From the NCBI RefSeq assembly GCF_002954765.1, contig NZ_MTPW01000001.1, forward strand, positions 2,679,501 to 2,743,500: a stretch of 64,000 nucleotides of DNA, written 5' to 3'. Below are positions 9,306-17,328 of this stretch, one piece after another. The DNA is from Nonlabens arenilitoris. GTDB taxonomy: Bacteria > Bacteroidota > Bacteroidia > Flavobacteriales > Flavobacteriaceae. Positions within the stretch are counted from its first letter, which is position 1; every line of letters starts with the position of its first letter. The notes below the pieces were generated by a model. It made no database searches. It saw only the letters and a list, made by a program, of their open reading frames with translations, and had not been told where the DNA came from. The translations under genes and the position numbers were made by a program.

Positions 9306-9716
9306 CTACTTATGAAGGAATTTATCACGTAAGTCTTTAGTCGGTATCATGCAGCTTTCTTGCTTACCGAACCATTTATATCTATTTCTGGCTATGTACT
9401 CATAGATTGCATTAGAGATCAACCTAGGAATAATAATAAGGGCAGAAAGTAAAGGCCAGAAACCGTCCATTTTTTGAGCTATACGCAATGCAGCGCTAGC
9501 TTTAACATAAGCTCGCTCGCCACGTATCAATACAATGCTATCTATTTCTTTAGGGTTAATCTGATGTTTTTTAAGATAAAGCAGGCCTATATCGCTTTCT
9601 AAAGCAGCAAAACGGAAGTGATTTTTAGAATCTCTTTTTATAATAAAAGTAACAGCATCATTGCATAAATTGCAAACACCGTCAAAGAGAATTACATCAT
9701 TTTGCTTATTCTTCAT
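9306..9716 (-). CDS. DCC-family thiol-disulfide oxidoreductase-like protein (DUF393)
   Basis: A 136-residue protein with the family hallmark FDGVCNLCNDAV near residues 11-22 (the DxxCxxC motif that names the DCC family) and the conserved FRFAALES segment. These proteins are predicted thioredoxin-like oxidoreductases; substrates are unknown. The start codon overlaps the stop of mutS2 (TAATG), so they are cotranscribed and translationally coupled. Both cysteines of the motif are intact. Confidence 0.88.
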   Translation of the reverse strand: MKNKQNDVILFDGVCNLCNDAVTFIIKRDSKNHFRFAALESDIGLLYLKKHQINPKEIDSIVLIRGERAYVKASAALRIAQKMDGFWPLLSALIIIPRLISNAIYEYIARNRYKWFGKQESCMIPTKDLRDKFLHK

Positions 9717-11878
9717 TACACTTTTTCTAATTGCTCTACTGATACTATAGTTGTAAACATACCATAATTAACGGTAGCTTTTCCTTTTTCAATCTGATCA
9801 ATTGTGCCTACAGATTTTGAATCTAACAAGCGCACACGATCATTCTTTTTAAGTGTTACCTTCGGTTTAGGAGCGACAACAGGCTTTGGGTTTTTCTTTT
9901 TTTGTTCTCTAATTTTAGCAACCTTTTGAATCACTTCATTTTCTAATTGTTTCTTTTTACCTTGTTCTTGCTTATGCTTTTTTGCCTCTGTTTTTTTAGG
10001 TGGCGGCTGGCGTTTCACATTTTCAGTGATGACCATTTTCATGAGCTCATCGACCAGTAATTTTTTCTTTTTGTTATTTGAAAAATCCTTAGCAAGTCCA
10101 TCAAATTTCTTTCCTAACTGTATGTAACGTTGATAACTATCATACATTTCTTGAAAGTCTAGAAGCTTTTGTTGCACTCGATCCTGTGTATCTTCTAATT
10201 TATTTACTTTTTGGGTAGCTTTTATCTCACGTTCCCTTAGTGATTCATTGTTTTTACGCAAATTTGAACGTTCCTTTTGTAATGCAGCGATAGATTTATC
10301 AAACCTTATTTTACCACGTTCAACTTTCTTTTTTGCTTTATTAATAAGAGAGTAGGGTATCCCATTTTTTTGTGCTACTTCAAAGGTAAAAGAACTACCA
10401 GCTTCTCCTAGTTGCAATTTATAAATAGGCTCTAATGATTGTGCGTCAAAAAGCATATTTGCATTTGTCATCTCTGGCAATTCATTTGCCAGCATCTTCA
10501 AATTAGTATAATGAGTAGTAATAATCCCAAAACTTTTACGGCTATAAAGTTCTTCTAGCATACTTTCTGCCAGTGCGCCACCTAGTTCTGGGTCTGATCC
10601 TGTACCGAATTCATCAATAAGAAAAAGTGTCTTATCATCAGCTTTTTTAAGAAAACCTCGCATATTTTTCAAACGATAGCTATAAGTACTCAAGTGGTTA
10701 TCGATACTTTGATTATCACCTATATCAGTAAGAACATGCTTAAATATGCTCATTCTACTTTTCTCATGAACTGGAATTAAAAATCCAGTTTGTATCATCA
10801 ATTGTAGTAAACCTATTGTTTTAAGAGTAATGGATTTACCACCAGCATTAGGACCTGATATCACAATGATGCGATTGTCCGCTTTAAGACCTATGGTTTG
10901 TGGATAGGTTTTTTCATTTCGCGCTCTATTAGATACTAGCAATAACGGGTGATATGCATCAACTAATTCTAGTTCTCTGTGTTCTACCAGTATAGGTAAA
11001 AGAGCATCGATGGATTGTGCATATCGAGACTTTGCCGCGATAATGTCTGTGTGCGTTAAATAATCTCTATAAATCTTAAATTCTTCCAGAAACGGACGTA
11101 AAGTCTCTGTTAGAGCTTTAAGAATACGGTGGATTTCTTCTGCCTCTTCAACTTCTAGTTCAGCAAGCTTTCGCGAAAGCGTTAACACACGTTCTGGTTC
11201 GATATAAGAAATGCTTCCCGTTTTAGAACTTCCCATTACCTTACCTTTTACTTTACGGCGGTACATGGCTTTAACGGCTAAAACGCGACGGTTTTCAATT
11301 ACCGTTTCACGGATTTCATCAAGATAATCCATTTGAGAGTAATGACTGAGTGCTGCGCCAAAGCTACCATTGAGCTGGCCTTTAACACTATTCATTTCTC
11401 TTCTTAAGTTTTTAAGATCTGGTGATGCGTCATCTTTAACCTCACCAAAACGATCTAGAACAGCGTCTACTGCTTGTGGTACGTATTCATTCTTTTCTAT
11501 TTTCTCTAGTCTAGAAAATAGTTTAGGAAATAAAAGCTGCTGCTTTTTAAAGAAGGTTATGTGTTCATTTACAGTACGTGGCAGTACTGCTAGTTTACGG
11601 ATACTGTCTTTTTCTAACGTCGAATTTTCAATACCTAGCAATTGCAATTCCTTTTCTATAGGGTCAAACCCATGATTAGGTATGCGGTACTCACTGGCAT
11701 ACGATTGTAAATACTCATTTGTATGCTGTAAAGAGTCTTTAACCGCATTACGATAGGTAAGTGGCTCAAGTAAAAGCATGTTTGTTTTCCCATCTGTAGT
11801 AGTACAAAAGGAAGAAGCCTGTTCTAACACGATGTTGAACTCTAAATCTTGAATGGTTTTACTGGAAATTCTACTCAT
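9716..11878 (-). CDS. MutS2-type DNA mismatch-repair-like ATPase without Smr domain
   Basis: MutS-family ATPase of the MutS2 branch, which acts on branched DNA or collided ribosomes. The ABC-type Walker A is GPNAGGKS (residues 349-356 counted from the upstream GTG) and Walker B is LFLIDEFGTGSDP near 425. A long basic coiled-coil region follows. The C-terminus ends in a small beta domain (KKNDRVRLLDSKSVGTIDQI) with no Smr nuclease domain, so it is shorter than Bacillus MutS2. I place the start at the ATG at 11878. The GTG at 11899 lies just upstream of a -7 element (TATTTTTG, 11889-11896) and is unlikely to be used. A palindrome at 11167 encodes LSRK. Confidence 0.88.
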   Translation of the reverse strand: MSRISSKTIQDLEFNIVLEQASSFCTTTDGKTNMLLLEPLTYRNAVKDSLQHTNEYLQSYASEYRIPNHGFDPIEKELQLLGIENSTLEKDSIRKLAVLPRTVNEHITFFKKQQLLFPKLFSRLEKIEKNEYVPQAVDAVLDRFGEVKDDASPDLKNLRREMNSVKGQLNGSFGAALSHYSQMDYLDEIRETVIENRRVLAVKAMYRRKVKGKVMGSSKTGSISYIEPERVLTLSRKLAELEVEEAEEIHRILKALTETLRPFLEEFKIYRDYLTHTDIIAAKSRYAQSIDALLPILVEHRELELVDAYHPLLLVSNRARNEKTYPQTIGLKADNRIIVISGPNAGGKSITLKTIGLLQLMIQTGFLIPVHEKSRMSIFKHVLTDIGDNQSIDNHLSTYSYRLKNMRGFLKKADDKTLFLIDEFGTGSDPELGGALAESMLEELYSRKSFGIITTHYTNLKMLANELPEMTNANMLFDAQSLEPIYKLQLGEAGSSFTFEVAQKNGIPYSLINKAKKKVERGKIRFDKSIAALQKERSNLRKNNESLREREIKATQKVNKLEDTQDRVQQKLLDFQEMYDSYQRYIQLGKKFDGLAKDFSNNKKKKLLVDELMKMVITENVKRQPPPKKTEAKKHKQEQGKKKQLENEVIQKVAKIREQKKKNPKPVVAPKPKVTLKKNDRVRLLDSKSVGTIDQIEKGKATVNYGMFTTIVSVEQLEKV
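11167..11181. repeat. Palindrome copy 3 (15 of 16 bp)
   Basis: GCTTTCGCGAAAGCG; the first C of the 16-mer is replaced by A. It lies in mutS2 and, read on the minus strand, encodes LSRKL. Confidence 0.9.
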
Positions 11879-11888
11879 AATATGATTA

Positions 11889-11896
11889 CAAAAATA
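11889..11896 (-). promoter_or_regulatory. Candidate -7 element TATTTTTG for mutS2
   Basis: Exact match to the Bacteroidota TAnnTTTG element, 11-18 bp upstream of the preferred ATG at 11878. No clear TTG -33 box was found. Confidence 0.5.
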
Positions 11897-11994
11897 CACT
11901 TAGCCAGTGTAGTAGTCGCAGGTTTTAGAATTAATTATCAGTTTTAAGTTTAAACTAAAATAAATTATATAATCGCAAGAATTTTTTTGTGCAG

Positions 11995-12002
11995 TATGTT
12001 TG
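11995..12002 (+). promoter_or_regulatory. Candidate -7 element TATGTTTG for ung
   Basis: Exact TAnnTTTG match 42 bp upstream of the ung ATG, in the divergent region between mutS2 and ung. The -33 box is unclear. Confidence 0.4.
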
Positions 12003-12043
12003 ATGAACAACCTTAAAATAATAAAATCTTATAACTTTACCAC

Positions 12044-12709
12044 ATGGAATTAAGCATTCACCAAAGCTGGAAAAAGGCTTTACAATCAGAATTTGATAGC
12101 AATTATTTTAAAGAGCTAGCCGCTTTTGTGAAAACAGAATATGCCACGCAAACTGTTTATCCACCAGCAAGTAAAATCTTTGCAGCATTTGACGCGGCAC
12201 CTATAGATCAAGTAAAAGTGGTCATTATAGGTCAAGATCCATATCACGGACCTGGACAAGCAAACGGTTTATGCTTCTCTGTGGCTGACGGAATTCCGCA
12301 TCCACCATCATTGATCAATATCTTTAAAGAAATCCATACAGATTTAAATATACCAATCCCTGTAAGTGGCATTTTAGAGCGATGGGCAGAGCAAGGTGTT
12401 TTGCTATTGAATGCCGTTTTAACCGTTAGAAAGGGAGAAGCTGGATCTCATGCCAAAAAAGGTTGGGAACGCTTTACAGATGCTGTTATAAAAACCATTT
12501 CTCAAGAAAGAGAAGATGTGATATTTCTACTTTGGGGCGGATTTGCAAAGGGAAAAGCAAAGCTTATCGATAAGAAAAAGCATCATATTCTTACCAGTGG
12601 TCATCCTTCACCATTGAGTGCAAATCGTGGTTACTGGTTTGGTAATAAACATTTTTCACAGGTTAATGAGTTGCTTCAAGGAATGGGGAAAGAGGTGATT
12701 GAGTGGTAG
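12044..12709 (+). CDS. ung: Uracil-DNA glycosylase
   Basis: Family 1 UDG that removes uracil from DNA, starting base excision repair. The 221 residues are typical. Motif GQDPYHG with catalytic D65 lies near residues 63-69, the HPSPLSANRGYW motif supplies the catalytic histidine near the C-terminus, and LLLNAVLTV matches the uracil pocket. It is transcribed divergently from mutS2 and followed by a repeat-rich 136-bp gap. Confidence 0.96.
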   Translation: MELSIHQSWKKALQSEFDSNYFKELAAFVKTEYATQTVYPPASKIFAAFDAAPIDQVKVVIIGQDPYHGPGQANGLCFSVADGIPHPPSLINIFKEIHTDLNIPIPVSGILERWAEQGVLLLNAVLTVRKGEAGSHAKKGWERFTDAVIKTISQEREDVIFLLWGGFAKGKAKLIDKKKHHILTSGHPSPLSANRGYWFGNKHFSQVNELLQGMGKEVIEW

Positions 12710-12740
12710 TATAATGGTGATAAAAACTTATTACTTTTAA

Positions 12741-12779
12741 TGACAGATTGCTTCGTCGCGCGCTCCTAGCAATGACAGG
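12741..12779. repeat. Interspersed-repeat-like element (ATTGCTTCGTCGCG...GCAATGACA)
   Basis: The segment has ATTGC/GCAAT ends and matches, from memory, a short repeat scattered in many bacterial genomes that contains GTCATTGC...GAAGCAAT. Only one copy was noticed in this window. Confidence 0.5.
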
Positions 12780-12793
12780 TTAGGATATTTATT

Positions 12794-12848
12794 TCAACTT
12801 CAACCTCGAGTTCAAGTTCGAGTTCAATCTCGAGTTAGAGTTCAATTA
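12794..12848. repeat. Degenerate 12-bp tandem repeat (nnTCGAGTTCAA)
   Basis: Consecutive units CCTCGAGTTCAA (12804-12815), GTTCGAGTTCAA (12816-12827) and TCTCGAGTTAGA (12828-12839) are flanked by partial units. The array runs into the stop codon of the minus-strand gene ending at 12846, so unit number could alter its 3' end. Confidence 0.75.
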
Positions 12849-13718
12849 CTCTTCTTCATCTACTTTAGGAATATCATAGATTAACTCTTCTAGGGCTACT
12901 TTTCTATCTATAATGCCTACAGCACTAAATTCTTTGTTTATTTTATCTACCGTTGCATCCCATAATTGATCATCGCTAAACTCTGTACGTAATAACCACT
13001 GCTGTACATCACCTACTTGAAGATCATAGTGAGAAGCAATTGTACGATCTATCGAAGGAATTTGCTTAAAATCTGCCGTATATCTATTAATAATAGAAAG
13101 CATTTTGCCTAATGCCTCTTCTTTTTCGGTAATACATTCTTGGGTAGCTGCGATAACAAAACTAGGCCATGGTGTTGCAATGGTTTCTAATCTTTTAAAA
13201 ATACCTTGATCTACTATAGGTTGTGTCATATAGCGTTCCCATAAGAAAAGCTGCGCTTTGTTTTGTGAAAGTGCATCTACAGCACCATCTAAGGTATTAA
13301 CTAATTCAAAATTTAAATCATCTGTATCCCAACCATGCCTTTTAGCTAATAAGAAACTCATTAGATGAGAGCCGCTACCATATCTACTAATGGCAAATTT
13401 ACCATCCTCTAGTTGCTGGGTTTTTTCGGCCTCAATGTTTCCAGGAGCATGAACACCCCATAATAGAGGAGAAGCTACATAGACTTGTAATATACGTGAA
13501 GGATTTCCAGCGATTATATCTTTAACAATACCATCTGTAAGAATGCAGGCAACGTCTAATTCTTTAGTACGAAGTAATTTACTCATACGACCAGTTCCTT
13601 CTGGAATATCTTCCCATTGCAAATCAATTCCTGCTTTTTCAAAAGCTCCATCTTCTATAGCAAAATGCCATGGTAGATTAAAATGTTCTGGTACGCCGCC
13701 TATTTTTATCGTAGTCAT
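12846..13718 (-). CDS. Cytoplasmic substrate-binding-protein-like (SsuA/NMT1-type fold)
   Basis: A 290-residue protein with the type 2 periplasmic-binding fold as in SsuA/NMT1/THI5-like proteins (MTTIKIGGVPEHFN at the start, FEKAGIDLQW near 30, SRYGSGSHLMSF near 113). It has no signal peptide or lipobox, and no permease or ATPase gene sits beside it. It therefore probably works in the cytoplasm as a binding protein or enzyme, not as an ABC importer component; the ligand is unknown. A -7 element lies just upstream, and the C-terminus is acidic (DIPKVDEEE). Confidence 0.72.
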   Translation of the reverse strand: MTTIKIGGVPEHFNLPWHFAIEDGAFEKAGIDLQWEDIPEGTGRMSKLLRTKELDVACILTDGIVKDIIAGNPSRILQVYVASPLLWGVHAPGNIEAEKTQQLEDGKFAISRYGSGSHLMSFLLAKRHGWDTDDLNFELVNTLDGAVDALSQNKAQLFLWERYMTQPIVDQGIFKRLETIATPWPSFVIAATQECITEKEEALGKMLSIINRYTADFKQIPSIDRTIASHYDLQVGDVQQWLLRTEFSDDQLWDATVDKINKEFSAVGIIDRKVALEELIYDIPKVDEEE

Positions 13719-13735
13719 AATGAGTAAAAGTCTGA

Positions 13736-13743
13736 CAAAGATA
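13736..13743 (-). promoter_or_regulatory. Candidate -7 element TATCTTTG
   Basis: Exact TAnnTTTG match 18 bp upstream of the ATG of the substrate-binding-like gene. Confidence 0.5.
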
Positions 13744-13918
13744 TATTACTTCGTCCTAATGTTTACTTAATAGTTTGTTGGTACTTCTAATAAATAACCA
13801 CATAATGTGAATAAATAGGTTAACCAATTCAAATTTTGCGTTCTGATGAATAAGTTATTTATGTGCCAGATAAGGATAAACCACTAATCTATATTAACCT
13901 TAAACTCAATTATAAAAA

Positions 13919-15976
13919 TTATACTGAATGATGTTTTTTTATAAGATAAGAGTGTATTTCAAATTGTGACCTGACTTTCCTCTTTTGATCCTTAACCATG
14001 GTATTATCTTCATTTAAAGTATGAATGCGAGTTTTCACATTATCTGATAACTGAATGTTTAATATATCATCTAATTCATTAAAAATGTTCTGATCATAGA
14101 TAGGTGTCAGTACTTCAATTCTTCTATCTAGGTTACGTGACATCCAGTCTGCACTACCAGTATACATGATAGGTGTACCATTGTTGTGAAATTTATAAAT
14201 ACGACCATGCTCTAAAAACTGATCTACAATACTAGTCACATAGATATTATCGCTTATTCCTTTAATTTCTGGTATAAGTCTTGAAAAACCTCTAACAATT
14301 AATCTAATAGGTACACCGGCCTGATTTGCTTTGTACAGTAACTTAATCATCTTTTCATCTTCTAGCTGATTCATTTTGGCAGTAATACCACATGGTTTTC
14401 CAGCTATGGCAGCATCTATTTCATTTCTGATCAGTTCTTCAAAGGTAGAACGCGTTGTAAAAGGCGATATTAATAGATTTTTTGCTCTAGGAATAATCAT
14501 ATCACCTTGCAATACTTTAAAAACACGATGTAATTCTTTGGTTATTTTTTTATGAGCTGTAAATAAACCATGATCACAATAAAATTTTGAAGTCTGCGCA
14601 TTAAAGTTTCCAGTCCCTATATAAGCATATCGTTGCACCTTGCTCTGCTCCTTACGTAAAATGAGTAAGACTTTACTATGTACTTTAATTTTAGGATAAC
14701 TATAAATGACATGAGCACCTTTTTCTTCAAAAATGCGTCCCCATTTAATATTATTTTCTTCATCAAATCTAGCTTTTGCCTCAATAAAAACAGTTACTTT
14801 TTTGCCATTTTGTAAAGCTAATAATAGCGCATCTGTTAAAGCTGATTGGTCTGCTACTCGATACAACGATATTTTAATTTCCAAAACATCTTGATCTGAT
14901 GCAGCCTGATTGATTAAATTTTGCACATAGTCAAATGACATATATGGAAAATGTACTAGCTGATCTTTTTCTCTAATAACTTTAAAATAGTCACTAGAAC
15001 CGTGTAAATACTTATGCCTTATAGGTTCTAGCTTATCAGCCTTTAAGGATTTGTTTTTTATTAAATCCGGAAACTTCATGAAATCGTCAAAGTTGTGATA
15101 TTGTCCACCAGCAACCATATCTATCTTACCTAATCCTAGACTTTTTCTTAAATTTTTACGCACCTCATTAGGTAACGTGCTGTCATAGAGTAGACGTGTA
15201 GGTTGACCATTTAATCGCTGACTTAAGGACTCATAAATTTGATCTGCTAGCGTTTGATCGACATCAACCTCTTGCTCGAGATATAACTCGGCATCACGTG
15301 ATAACTTGATAGCATAAGACCTTAAAACATCTTGTTTATCAAATAATGATTGTAATTGTGATTTTACAATATCATCTATAAAAGCAATCACATGTGTACC
15401 ATCTTTATCAGTTAATGGGATAAATCTTTTTAATTTATCTGACGGTATATTAACGATGCCATAGTGATGCTCTGACATAAAAGTAACTAAAAAATACAGT
15501 TCGCTATTTTCTAAAAATACGTCAGAGTCTGTAGCTGCTTTAATGATGATAGGCTTTATGTGCTCTTTAATATGATCATTAAAATAGCTTTGAGCATCTT
15601 CACTATAATTCTCTATAAGCTCTTCATAAGAAAGCAATTGAATACCGTTTTCCTTTAATTCAGGCACGATAGATTCATAAAAGATAGAACCCAGTTCTTC
15701 TTGCTGCTCATTTACTTTAAATAATATCTCTTTGAGAATTTTATTAGGTCTTAGGGCAAGTTTCTTTCTCAGTTTCTTTTTTACCTTTTTTATCTGGCGC
15801 AACTGAGAAACTCGCACCCTAAAAAACTCATCAAGATTAGAAGAAAATATACTTATAAACTTTAATCGCTCGTATAACGGATTTGAAGAATCTTTTGCTT
15901 CTTGAAGTACGCGGTCATTAAAGCTTAACCAGTTAAGGTCTCTATGTCTAATGGGATATTTAGTCTGTTCTTTCAC
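13919..15976 (-). CDS. ppk: Polyphosphate kinase 1
   Basis: PPK1 polymerises the gamma-phosphate of ATP into inorganic polyphosphate at the membrane. The protein begins with the N domain (RDLNWLSFNDRVLQEA), followed by the head domain and two phospholipase-D-like catalytic domains. The phosphorylated histidine is in KVHSKVLLI, with YIGTGNFNAQT after it; the second His motif is HGRIYKFHNNG with GSADWMSRNLDRR. The frame opens at a TTG (15991), but the GTG at 15976 gives the usual short N-terminus (about 685 residues), so I prefer it; no ATG is available nearby. The downstream gene is convergent-independent, with a 200-bp gap to 13718. Confidence 0.93.
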   Translation of the reverse strand: MKEQTKYPIRHRDLNWLSFNDRVLQEAKDSSNPLYERLKFISIFSSNLDEFFRVRVSQLRQIKKVKKKLRKKLALRPNKILKEILFKVNEQQEELGSIFYESIVPELKENGIQLLSYEELIENYSEDAQSYFNDHIKEHIKPIIIKAATDSDVFLENSELYFLVTFMSEHHYGIVNIPSDKLKRFIPLTDKDGTHVIAFIDDIVKSQLQSLFDKQDVLRSYAIKLSRDAELYLEQEVDVDQTLADQIYESLSQRLNGQPTRLLYDSTLPNEVRKNLRKSLGLGKIDMVAGGQYHNFDDFMKFPDLIKNKSLKADKLEPIRHKYLHGSSDYFKVIREKDQLVHFPYMSFDYVQNLINQAASDQDVLEIKISLYRVADQSALTDALLLALQNGKKVTVFIEAKARFDEENNIKWGRIFEEKGAHVIYSYPKIKVHSKVLLILRKEQSKVQRYAYIGTGNFNAQTSKFYCDHGLFTAHKKITKELHRVFKVLQGDMIIPRAKNLLISPFTTRSTFEELIRNEIDAAIAGKPCGITAKMNQLEDEKMIKLLYKANQAGVPIRLIVRGFSRLIPEIKGISDNIYVTSIVDQFLEHGRIYKFHNNGTPIMYTGSADWMSRNLDRRIEVLTPIYDQNIFNELDDILNIQLSDNVKTRIHTLNEDNTMVKDQKRKVRSQFEIHSYLIKKHHSV

Positions 15977-16022
15977 ATTTGAAAAATACAAACTATGTTA
16001 AAGGATTTGCGTAAAAGCCTTG

Positions 16023-16892
16023 TTAATTATCAACGATTTGTTGTAAGGTAAATGTTATCAATTCGTCGACGATAGATTTAGGGTTTTTAGAGAACTCGCC
16101 AGTTGCTCTATTAGCGAGTATCGCATTTAAAGAAACAGCTCGATGACCTAGTAGACTAGCCATAGCATAGATTCCAGCGGTCTCCATCTCAAGGTTTGTT
16201 AATTTTTCACCTTCATACTCAAACGACTCAATACTTGCGTTCAATTGATGGTGTGCAGGTTTTAATCTCAATTGTCGACTTTGAGGTCCGTAGAAACCTA
16301 CGTTAGTAATCGTATTTCCTATTAATACTTCATCGCTTTTAAAGATATCAGCTAGTTTTTTATCACAACTGATGGTATAAGGTCGAGCTGCCTGTTCTGA
16401 TAAGTGTAATTGTTCTGCAACCGCTTTCGCGAAAGCGGAATCACCACCATCATTTTCATACCAGTGAAATAAAGAGTCAAAACCAATCCCGCGTTGTGAT
16501 AATAAAAAAGAATCCACAGGAATGTGAGATTGTACGGCGCCAGATGTGCCCACACGTATAATATCTAATTGAGTCAATTGAGATTTAATGGTGCGTGTTT
16601 TAAAATCAATATTAACCAGCGCATCTAACTCGTTAAAAACAATATCTATGTTATCAGTTCCTATACCAGTGGATACGACACTAATGCGTTTACCTTTCAA
16701 TGTACCCGTGTGCGTGTGAAATTCACGCTTGCCCACACGATGTTCTATCGTGTCAAAGTGTTTTGAAACTTCACCTACGCGATCGGGATCACCTACCGTA
16801 ATGATGGTGTGCGCTAGTTGATGTGGTTGTAAGTTGAGATGGTAGATGCTACCATCATCATTTAATATAAGTTCTGATGCTTCTAGAGACAT
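16023..16892 (-). CDS. Nucleoside phosphorylase (uridine phosphorylase-like)
   Basis: A 289-residue purine/uridine phosphorylase family enzyme that cleaves nucleosides with phosphate to base and ribose-1-phosphate. Visible motifs are TVGDPDRVGEVS (phosphate loop, near 33), VSTGIGTDNIDIVFNEL near 72, and LEMETAGIYAMASLLGHRAVS near 233, where the acidic residues bind ribose. Substrate is probably uridine or another nucleoside; the exact one is not resolved. A palindrome at 16422-16437 is read as AFAKA in a surface loop. It follows ridA by 2 bp in the same unit. Confidence 0.85.
   Translation of the reverse strand: MSLEASELILNDDGSIYHLNLQPHQLAHTIITVGDPDRVGEVSKHFDTIEHRVGKREFHTHTGTLKGKRISVVSTGIGTDNIDIVFNELDALVNIDFKTRTIKSQLTQLDIIRVGTSGAVQSHIPVDSFLLSQRGIGFDSLFHWYENDGGDSAFAKAVAEQLHLSEQAARPYTISCDKKLADIFKSDEVLIGNTITNVGFYGPQSRQLRLKPAHHQLNASIESFEYEGEKLTNLEMETAGIYAMASLLGHRAVSLNAILANRATGEFSKNPKSIVDELITFTLQQIVDN
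16422..16437. repeat. 16-bp palindrome, copy 4
   Basis: Perfect 16-mer extended by C/G to 18 bp. It encodes SAFAKAVA in the nucleoside phosphorylase. Confidence 0.95.
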
Positions 16893-16894
16893 AA

Positions 16895-17290
16895 TTAAAA
16901 GGTCATTGCGATTACTGAAATCTCTACGTTTACATACTTAGGTAAATTGGCCACTTCTACGGTTTCTCTAGCAGGTGCAGTAGCTTCATTAAAATAACTA
17001 CCATAAACTTCATTAACCGTTGCAAAATTGCTCATATCATTTAAGAAAATGGACGTTTTAATCACATTTTCAAACGTCATATCGACTTGTTTTAATAAAC
17101 TTTCTAGGTGTTTCATCACCAGATGAGTTTCTTCTTTAAGATCATCTATTTTCAATTCTCCAGTAGCTGGATCGATAGCGATTTGTCCACTGGTATATAA
17201 TGTTTTTTGATGTGGTGTGTCTATGAGTACAGCTTGATTATAAGGTCCTATAGGGCTAGGAGCAAGGTCTGTGTATATTATTTTTTTCAT
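16895..17290 (-). CDS. ridA: RidA-family 2-iminobutanoate/2-iminopropanoate deaminase
   Basis: A 131-residue member of the RidA (YjgF/UK114) family, which hydrolyses reactive enamine/imine intermediates released by PLP enzymes. The motifs SPIGPYNQAV (near 12-21), TSGQIAIDP, and the C-terminal VEISVIAM segment fit. An upstream in-frame extension exists to 17365 but overlaps lptD and has no family similarity, so the ATG at 17290 is chosen. It stands between lptD (38 bp away) and the nucleoside phosphorylase. Confidence 0.92.
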   Translation of the reverse strand: MKKIIYTDLAPSPIGPYNQAVLIDTPHQKTLYTSGQIAIDPATGELKIDDLKEETHLVMKHLESLLKQVDMTFENVIKTSIFLNDMSNFATVNEVYGSYFNEATAPARETVEVANLPKYVNVEISVIAMTF

Positions 17291-17328
17291 TAGATAAAGA
17301 TAGTTAAAAATAGGAGTAGAGGCGCGTA

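Noticed and set aside
13801..13870. A possible third hairpin-leader unit in the ppk upstream gap (shares CAATTCAAATTT and GTGCCA)
   Set aside because: No CTAACCAACC tract, no matching hairpin and spacing does not fit; the short matches are chance AT-rich similarity.
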